This document shows positions 57,144 to 64,000 of a stretch of DNA of 64,000 bases, in pieces; position 1 is the first letter of the stretch, and every line of letters begins with the position of its first letter. The position numbers and the translations under genes were made by a program. Where the stretch lies: the NCBI GenBank assembly GCA_003116995.1, contig BDSL01000053.1, positions 186,001 through 250,000 on the forward strand, in the 5' to 3' direction. Under the pieces are notes generated by a model. That model worked only from the letters and a program-made list of their open reading frames with translations, was not told the DNA's origin and did no database searches. The stretch comes from Yamagishiella unicocca. Its lineage: Eukaryota > Chlorophyta > Chlorophyceae > Chlamydomonadales > Volvocaceae.

Positions 57144-57526
57144 ATGAGGGCGTCTTGGCGGGTGCTTCAGCGGTTGCTCGCGCAGGTCGATAGGGAGGGG
57201 AGATTGAACCAGATGCTGTCCGTTGTGGTGTATGTCGTGCAGGGAGCGGCCCGGCTGCAAGCGGTGGGGTTACAGGTAAAGAACCGGTAACTCGACTGGG
57301 GTAATGTAGTTGGTGCATAGCTCTAGCCTTCATACGACACACTCGGACGCGACCGGACGCAAGCGGTGGGTTCGAGGGAAACCCGTGGATGTCCAAGCAA
57401 GCGGTGGGGGGGGAGGCATGGGATAAGGCGTGGAGGGACTCTGCCATCAACAAGAGCCAAGCATGGTACATGGCGGTCCAGGTGACGAAGTATCGCATCT
57501 GGTCGGGGCCTGGAGCGTACGGCTGA
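57144..57526 (+). CDS. Possible small gene or 3' exons of an unknown gene
   Basis: Not recognised. Two frames join in phase: 57144-57275 (MRASWRVLQRLLAQVDREGR, then a hydrophobic stretch with LSVVVYVVQGAARLQ) and 57428-57526 (AWRDSAINKSQAWYMAVQ ... GPGAYG, TGA). The intron contains a dispersed element copy (near 57369), which supports real splicing here. A TGTAA lies 279 bases after the stop. Against this, the acceptor (GGGATAAG) lacks a pyrimidine tract, and the 76-aa product has no known family. It may be the end of a longer gene whose upstream exons I could not find, or decayed sequence. Confidence 0.28.
57369..57400 (+). repeat. Dispersed intronic element copy
   Basis: GGTTCGAGGGAAACCCGTGG then ATGTCC, matching the core at 53732 and 54206 with a few changes. 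Confidence 0.7.
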
Positions 57527-57804
57527 AACTGGCCGGCATTGCTTTCGATGTGCTAGGTTGCTGCTGTACCATTGCCGGTGTGTTGGGACGTACAGGTTTT
57601 CCTAGATTTGCTTTGCGCTGTTGGACTCTTTTGCTGCCGGCTCTCTGAACTTCAGCGCTGCTAAATGTCTGCGCTGGTTGGTGGGAGTGGGATACCGTAG
57701 TAGGATACCGCGTTCCGTTGTCATGAAGCTGGGCATTGCGGTATGACATTGGAAAGGGTAGTTGATATTGCGTATAGTACAAAACGAACGAAATAACTGC
57801 TATA

Positions 57805-57809
57805 TGTAA
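57805..57809 (+). terminator. TGTAA polyadenylation signal
   Basis: Plus-strand TGTAA between the small gene (stop 57526) and the convergent PsbP-like gene (stop at 57945). It supports a plus-strand transcript ending here. Confidence 0.4.
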
Positions 57810-57944
57810 TAAATGAGCCCGTTTGCGGTCTCCTTGCCTCAGGAACTGACGCGCGCCCCGCTTCCGTTGCTTTCTGCTGCGCTCATGCAGCAGGTGAGCC
57901 ACGTGGCTCCAGGGAGGAGCACGTGCTTGCAGGCCCGACACATT

Positions 57945-59903
57945 TTACAGTAGTTTGAACGAGGCCGCCGACAGCTGCAGCGCCGCTGCATCCTCCTCCC
58001 ACCGCGCCTCCGGGCACTGCGCGTTGAAGGTGTACAGAAAGTCATTCCTGCTCACGCGGGGATGAGGGAGCAAGCAGCGCAGGGGGCCGGGCGGGTAGGT
58101 GCCTCGAGGTGGGCTGGTCTGGTCCAGACAGGACAAAGGAAGAGAAACCGGCGCCAAGAAAGGCGGCGACCATGGTTGCGGCATGACATCAGTAAGCCGG
58201 CGAGGGCAGGGCCTCGATATTCTCCCTTCGACGCTCGGCGGTGTTTGCGCGGCGGCTGTGTTGCGGCAGTCGCGGCCACCCAGCACATGCGGCGTGTCGC
58301 AGCACCGGCACGAGGAGGACAGGAGGTCAGGTGCGAGGTCACCCACCTGGCAGTGTACACGGATACGTTGTGACGGAAGAAGCGCGGGCCGCGGATCGTG
58401 TACTCGAGCGTGTAGTACAGCTGCTGACCCGTGGGTCCGGCGCCTCCGGCGCTGGTCGTGCGCCCCTCCGCGCGCAGCAGCGTGGCCTGCCGCCCGCTGC
58501 CCTCCGGCGCCAGGCTGGACAGGAAGCGCTCCCCCGCGTCCCTGGGCTCCCCGAGCGACTGCAGCGTGAAGCCGGGGGTGATGGGCGCCACGATGACCGA
58601 CACGTTCTCCTCACCCCTGAGGAGCCACACGCGACGCACGGAACCGTGTGCATTACTGTGTATTCTGTGCACACTGTGTATTCTGTGTATTCTGTGCACA
58701 TGTATTTGGAGTATTCCTTGCGATTCCGGGTTGGGTTCCGTTACGAACACACATTAGGAGCGCACGTGTACAGCCGTACCCGTACCCGAGGCAGCGACTG
58801 AACCCGTACGTACGTTGTCCCCGGCGGCCCGAAAGCCACAACGGGCTCCGCCACCGCAGCCGCAGCCGCCCGCTGCCGCCGCGCCTCCGCCGCCGCGCCG
58901 CCTCTCCCCGATGAAGACGGCGGGAAGTCAAAGTCGTCGAAGCCGCCACCCCTGGAGCCGGGCGGGCCGCCGCGCTCGGCCTCGGCGCGCTTGGCCGCCC
59001 GGTACGCTAGCGTCTGGTCGCCCAGCCAGGCGACTGGATAGGTGAACTCTGTTGGGAAAGGGGAACGGCGGGGGGGCGGCGAACACTCATACGTTACCGG
59101 TAGGATGAAGTCATGAAGAAGTGTGGGCTGGCCCTGGAGCAATCCAGACACAACCCCGGAGCAGCTGGAGCCTTTACCCCGGCTTCCCTCCCTCCCCGGC
59201 TTCCCTCCCTCGTCAGCTTCCCGGCTCCTCTTAGCACTATTTGGCGTTACCGGTAGTGCCCTGCAGGGGGTCGTTCCCTTCCCCCTCACCCTGCAGGGTG
59301 TCGTCTCCTCCCCCCTCGCCCTACCCCGCCCGTGCGCTCACCGAATCCATAGTTGAAGTCCACGCAGCGCTTGGCCCCCCGCACCGGCACCAGCACGTCT
59401 GCCCGCAGCCGCCCCGCCACCGCCCCGCCGTCTAGCCCCAGCAGCCAACTGGTCACTCCGCCCAGGTTGCCGCCCAGCGCTGCCAGTTGGGGTGGTGGAG
59501 TAGAGCGGGAGGCGGACGAGACAAGGACACCGTAGGGTGAGTGGTTAGGCCCGGGCGGACGGGCTTTGGGTCGCTAGCCCCAACTGGGCCGGCTTTGCAG
59601 CCCATCTGATACCCCATGTACCCCTCCCTGGACTTCTGAGCCCCCGGTGGTTCTGCGCCCCCTTCGTCCTTTCCTTGCGCGCATGTGAAGGCTGCAGTCG
59701 GCGCCACGCCCCAACTGAACTCGGCGGGCGCCCTCCACGATACCCGCCCCTGGAGCACTGGACCCCTCGTGTCACATGCACCTCACCGATCGCGACGCCG
59801 GTCAGCCCCCCCACCACGGCGCGGCGGGTGCTGGGTAGCGTGCCACCCCAGGCGATGGTTTGGACCGGGTCCACAAGGCTGGGGCGGGGGCCCGGATCGG
59901 AGC
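57945..59903 (-). CDS. PsbP-domain protein, predicted thylakoid lumen (5' end unresolved)
   Basis: Five exons in phase: 59903-59787, 59479-59342, 59048-58814, 58616-58347, 58047-57945 (TAA). The first contains a twin-arginine-type signal (STRRAVVGGLTGVAIALGG across the junction), as used for Tat import into the thylakoid lumen. The PsbP fold follows: CVDFNYGFEFTYPVAWLG, a linker, EENVSVIVAPITPGFTLQSL, GEPRDAGERFLSSLAPEG, YYTLEYTIRGPRFFRHNVSV and finally FLYTFNAQCPEARW. PsbP-domain proteins include oxygen-evolving-complex subunits and assembly or NDH-related paralogues; this diverged copy with a long linker (DDFDFPPSSSG) is more likely a PPD-type paralogue than PsbP itself. The transit-peptide exon lies above 59903 (phase 1 expected), but several frames compete and I leave it open. 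The stop codon overlaps a TGTAA (CTGTAA). Confidence 0.82.
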
Positions 59904-61125
59904 CTGCGAGGTGGAGGACCGTGTGTACAGTCTCATGGGCTGTGGTATACGGGCATACGTGGCCAGCACTGAGCGGTGGACACCGGCCATGTGTTGCAGC
60001 AGTGTCGGAGCAGCGGCAAGGGGGGGAGGAAGCTTCCAGAGCGCAGGAAGCCAGGGCTTGGTGGCGTGAATGTGCGTGTGGTGCGTGGGCTCGCATCTGG
60101 GCCGTGCACGGGCATCCGGTACGGCAAGTGAAGTGAGACAGTGGTGGCGTGCAGTGCATTTGCAAGGGGGCATGTAGCGTTTGTGTGTTTCCACGGTGCC
60201 GCCGCGATGTGGGTGTAGCTGGCAAGCAAGGGAGGAGGGAGACGGGGGCCAACCGTTGTGACAACCGCTGAAAAGAGCCCCCTTGGTACTGGATCCTTCC
60301 CGTCCCTGTCTGCGACGATCTGGGTCCTGCGACGCCGCGATACCGCAGCAGCCATCACTCTTCCGATGAAAGCTTATGATGGGCCCGTTTGGCTGGCCGC
60401 GTTGTACGTTGCGGTCATGCCCCAGACCGCACGGCAACGGAGAGCCACACACCAGCGGAGAGGACACGAACGCAGGAACCCTCGGCGTGGACTGAGGCAC
60501 ACCTGTGGCATCTGGACGCTCAGGTTGCGACGACGAGCAAGTTACCGGCCCATGGCGTATGCGGCGTCCTCCTGTTAGCGATGCGTGCCGGCAGCTGGCG
60601 CGCCTGCACGTCTGGCGGATTCTGCAGGGAGCAGTGCCCGAACTCCAATTCATCGGTTCTGTTTCGTGACAGTCCCTTTGTGGCTGTCCTTTTGTGGGAA
60701 CCGAGTCTACAGGCGTTCGCGTGCAAGGAGATGAAATATCAGGTTTAGCAATTATGGTTGACTGTAATAAATCCAAACGTGCCACATGTGAAACATACAA
60801 ATATATGCTTGTTGTCATGAGGCGATGGATTTCCTGCTCAGTCGTCTCACCAAGTTTCCCGTACGCGATGTGGCGGATCTTGCAGGTCGAAAAGTTCTCT
60901 ACTACTCAGCATACGTTGTCAGTTGCTTATCGCGTTGAAGATCTTGAGCCCAATTGTAGCAGGCCTGCCGCGAGCCGTAACTGCGAAAATTTGCTTACGT
61001 GCACCGAGCGTGGGACCTAACGCAAAAGCTGCGTCCAACACAAACAGCTACCACTGTAGTCAATATTCATCGGCATCTGATGATGCGTTGACTTGGTGCG
61101 TGGGCTACTATTCTTGCTTCGGCAA
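59904..61125. other. Region between PsbP-like and HAT genes
   Basis: It should contain the missing first exon of the minus-strand PsbP-like gene and both promoters. Candidate leader frames on the minus strand start at Met codons near 60355 and near 60000, but neither gives a convincing donor in phase 1. The part at about 60730-61080 is AT-rich, with no gene visible. Confidence 0.35.
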
Positions 61126-64000
61126 ATGCACCAGCGCTGCTGCAGAAAGGCAACGCGCGGCGCCGAGGTTCCGTGCAGCCATGTGTCGCCAACGATTCAT
61201 GGCCTATGTCTCGAATCGCCCGGCATAGGCTTTTTCCGGCGGGCTGCGGAGTCCGTCGGCAAGCGCGCTGGCAATGGTGCTCTCCCATCGGGGCAGCGCT
61301 GGGCCGTGACCTTGCCACGCGCTTTGCACAGCGTGGATTCTTGTCCGGCGGCGGGTCTTTGGATCGTGCCGCGTCGTGGCATGGCACCCCAGGTAACTGG
61401 CCCGCCGGCAGCGCCTTATTCTCGGGAGGCCCCTGCCGCCGCTGCAACAGCAGCCACCGCGGCTGCCGCTGCCGCAGCAGCCATCGCTGCGCGCTTAAAC
61501 CCCGACGAAAACCTCACATCCCTCGGTGAGCCCCCCTACGCGCCGCAATCAGCTGGCGGTAGCGCGAACCCTGGCGCAGCAGTGGAACGGGCGCAGCTGG
61601 CCGGCAGCGGTAGAGGCGGCGAGGAGGGGTGGCGGGACCCTGATCAGACCCTGGCCCTAGAGGCCTCCACATCCCAGCTGGGCCCTATGCGTACCCCAGC
61701 CCTCCGCCGCCCAAGAAAGCCTGCCGCCGGCGGGGCTGCACGTTCCGCCACCGCCGCCGTCGTCGACGCCACACCTGCTCCGAAGGACGCAAATGTCAAT
61801 GCGGCGGCGACGCCGGCGGCAGCGGATGTCAGCACGCAGGGCACCCGTACGGGGCCCCTAAGGGAGGACTCAACCGCTGCCGCTGCCGCCAGCACTCCAG
61901 CGCCGCCGCAGCCATGGGAGGCAGTGGCCCGGGCAGCCTCAGCACGCGCAGCACGCGTCTACCCGCATGATGTGTCTGATGACTCGCCGGACCCGTCGTA
62001 CCCCACGCCCCTGGCAGCAAGCGGCGGCGTGGGTACCGATGAATCCACGCCAGCGGGGGAGCCGGAGTCGGCGGCGGCGGCGGTGGCCGCTGTAGAGCCA
62101 GCGAACCCACCAGCAGAGGGTCCAGCTAGAAGCCAACAGGCAAAAGGAACACGCCCCGCGGCCGCTCAGCTGCAACGGCAGGTCAAGCGGCTGCGGCGCT
62201 CCGGACGCATGGCAGCCGCCCTGGAGGTGTCGTACACGGGCATGTCGTACCATCCCAGCGTCCGCAGCTTCTGGGCGTCGGCCGCCTCCCTGGAGACGCG
62301 CATGGGCCGGGCGGCGGTGGCGCTGGAGCTGTTGCAGGAGGGGCTGCGGAGGTGGGAGCCGGGGGAGGGGGGGGAGGAGCACGAGAGGCGGGCTCTGCTG
62401 GTTTTAAAGGGTTTTGTTGGGAGGGGTACGGCAGGAGAAGATACCGGTAAGTGTGGTGGTTAGGGGCGGGCAGGAGGCTCCGGGAGAGGGTGGGTTTGGT
62501 TAGTGGGGTTCCTGCTGCTGCCTGGAGGGTCCTTGCAGGCGGTGGTGATGGTTCTCGGAGCCCATATCCTGTAACGTCGCGGCCATTCGCCGGCCCCCTC
62601 CGCCGCGCAGGTGGCCCGGCAACGCCGCGCTGCTGCTGGCGCTGGGGCAGACACGGGCGGCGCAGGGCGACTTCGGAGCCGCCCGGGAGGCCTTCCATGC
62701 GGCTTCGGAGCGGGAGCCGGACAATGCGGCGGTGCTGCATGTGGGTTGGACCGGGGGTTCGACTGAATTGTGTAGGGCAGGAGGCGCATCGGGCGATCAG
62801 AGATAGCTAAAACAAACCCACGTCCCCTCCGTGTGTCCTCTCCCTCCCTTCCCCGCACTACCCCACCCCACCCCCCGGGCCAGCCACCTGCTCTCATGCC
62901 TCCTTCGCCCCTACCCCGGGCTTTCCGCAACCCCCCTCTCCCTACAGGCCTGGGCCATGGCTGACGCTGCATGTGGCGACCTGGCGGGGGCCCGCTCTCG
63001 CTTCCGCGCCGCCACTCGGGCCGACCCCGACATGGCGCACACCTACACCGCCTGGGCGCGGATGGAGGCGGCGGCGGGGGACGAGGCGGCGGCTCGGCAG
63101 GTGTTCGAGGAGGGGCACGGCGCTGACCCCACGCACGTGCCTCTGCTGCACGTGAGTGGCTCGCTTGTTGCTGCCTGGGGCAATGCAGTCGCTTGTTGCT
63201 GCCTGGGGCATGCAGTCGCTTGTTGCTGCCTGGGGCATGCAGTCGCTTGTTGCTGCCTGGGGCATGCAGTCGCTTGTTGCTGCCTGGGGCATGCAGTCGC
63301 TTGTTGCTGCCTGGGGCATGCAGTCGCTTGTTGCTGCCTGGGGCATGCAGTCGCTTGTTGCTGCCTGGGGCATGCAGTCGCTTGTTGCTGCCTGGGGCAT
63401 GCAGTCGCTTGTTGCTGCCTGGGGCATGCAGTCGCTTGTTGCTGCCTGGGGCATGCAGTCGCGGGCACAGCTTTGGTGAGGTAGCTTGTGGAAGGAAGGC
63501 GAGGGTAGGAGAGTGGGAGAGCAGGATTCGGTATTGGACCCTTGGTGTTGCTCTTGGGCGGACAAGCCTTACCGCACCGCCCTGCCCCAGTCCTGACCCA
63601 CCACGCAACACCACGCTGCACCCAAGCGAGCATTACGCGTTGCTTCTCCATGCATGAGTTGGGAAAGCCGGTTGGGTGCCAAACGTCCCCTGCCCTTGCC
63701 TTCCTCCATCCCATCCCACCGCTACCCCAGGCGTGGGCGGTGTTCGAGGTTCACCACGATAAACAGAGCGCGGCCCGGCGGCTGCTGGGGCGGGCACTGG
63801 AGCTGGACCCGCACCACGTGCCTAGCTGGATGGTGGGGCGGCAGCGCGGGGAGGGGTTTACGAGAGGAGACCCGTGGGTCGGCACTGAAGAGTAAACCCA
63901 CAGCTCGGGGGGAAGGGTGCGGGATGGCTTGTGGAACGACCCGGAGTGTGATGGCTGTCTTGAACACAAGCACGGGAGAAATCCTTGACGCCCGGACCCT
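61126..64000 (+). CDS. HAT/TPR-repeat protein, Mbb1/HCF107-like (3' end outside window)
   Basis: Exons in phase: 61126-62351, 62611-62740, 62948-63151, 63731-63832; more must follow beyond 64000. The start Met (MHQRCCRKATRGAEVP) begins a basic, Ser/Arg-containing leader. About 250 residues of Ala/Pro-rich low complexity follow. Half-a-TPR (HAT) repeats then run continuously: FWASAASLETRMGRAAVALE, LLLALGQTRAAQGDFGAARE, AWAMADAACGDLAGARSRFR, AWARMEAAAGDEAAARQVFE, AWAVFEVHHDKQSAARRLLG. Each exon boundary falls at an HxAW start. HAT proteins with this order and an organelle leader include Mbb1 of Chlamydomonas and HCF107 of plants, which protect psbB/psbH transcripts; spliceosomal HAT proteins (Prp6, CstF77) are the alternative. 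The C-terminal HATs and tail are needed to decide. Confidence 0.72.
63161..63458 (+). repeat. 27-bp minisatellite (11 copies) abutting a 5' splice site
   Basis: The unit TCGCTTGTTGCTGCCTGGGG plus CATGCAG occurs 11 times (63161, 63189, then every 27 bases to 63432). The copies are nearly identical. The array begins 9 bases after the donor at 63152. A period divisible by three keeps every frame open, so ORFs with Cys-Cys-Cys-Leu repeats here are artefacts. Confidence 0.95.
63853..63900 (+). repeat. Short dispersed element with inverted ends
   Basis: GGTTTACGAGAGGAGACCCG ... GAGTAAACC: the element core (GACCCGTGGGTC) is flanked by GGTTTAC and GTAAACC, a 7-base inverted pair. It starts about 20 bases after the donor at 63833. 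Confidence 0.65.

Noticed and set aside
63156..63479. Repetitive ORFs (GACSRLLLP or AVACCCLGH repeats) as a repeat protein
   Set aside because: They come from the 27-bp intronic minisatellite, which is open in all frames; flanking splice sites and HAT exons define it as intron.
1..64000. CRISPR arrays, bacterial operons, phage or IS elements
   Set aside because: Spliced genes, eukaryotic PheRS, OPR and PPSPX proteins show a nuclear algal genome. Tandem repeats found here have no unique spacers of constant length.
1..64000. tRNA or rRNA genes
   Set aside because: I looked for cloverleaf-like A and B box arrangements and conserved rRNA segments and saw none that I could support; a tRNAscan run would settle it.

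Overview
This window looks like nuclear DNA from a volvocine-type green alga (Chlorophyta, Chlamydomonadales). It is GC-rich, and its genes are broken into many short exons with GTGAGT/GTGGGT-like donors and CAG acceptors. TGTAA signals lie downstream of several stop codons. One gene encodes a hydroxyproline-rich PPSPX shaft like those of volvocine wall and adhesion proteins, two encode octotricopeptide (OPR) proteins, and minisatellites and a dispersed repeat fill the introns. Gene models below were built by hand by joining exons whose splice phases agree; no search was run.

Layout: 1-1570 no recognised gene. 1571-4447 (+) coiled-coil ciliary protein resembling CABCOCO1. 5272-6986 (-) YchJ/SEC-C protein with a plastid-like leader. 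7441-13128 (+) complete cytosolic phenylalanyl-tRNA synthetase alpha subunit in 14 exons (501 aa). 13936-14787 (+) 3' part of an unidentified single-pass membrane protein. 15717-15836 decayed copy of the first exon of the next gene. 17521-32348 (+) giant 4,170-aa predicted membrane-anchored HRGP: signal peptide, small N-terminal domain, about 2,440-residue PPSPX shaft, second ectodomain, one transmembrane helix and an 1,112-aa cytoplasmic tail. 34136-40983 (+) OPR protein (1,660 aa). 42217-47973 (-) OPR protein with a C-terminal RAP domain (1,084 aa). 48650-55951 (+) receptor-like TKL-type protein kinase (1,017 aa). 57144-57526 (+) weak small gene. 57945-59903 (-) PsbP-domain lumenal protein, 5' end unresolved. 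61126 to beyond the window (+) HAT/TPR-type protein resembling chloroplast RNA maturation factors.

Themes: at least five genes look organelle-directed (YchJ-like, OPR, OPR-RAP, PsbP-like, HAT). Three of them are helical-repeat proteins of the kind that controls chloroplast or mitochondrial RNAs. Two genes encode cell-surface proteins with intracellular parts (giant HRGP, receptor kinase). A short dispersed repeat recurs in introns of most of these genes, often within tens of bases of the 5' splice site. The most unusual object is the giant HRGP, whose shaft keeps a 60-bp register for about 6.4 kb and contains a recently homogenised 120-bp array.
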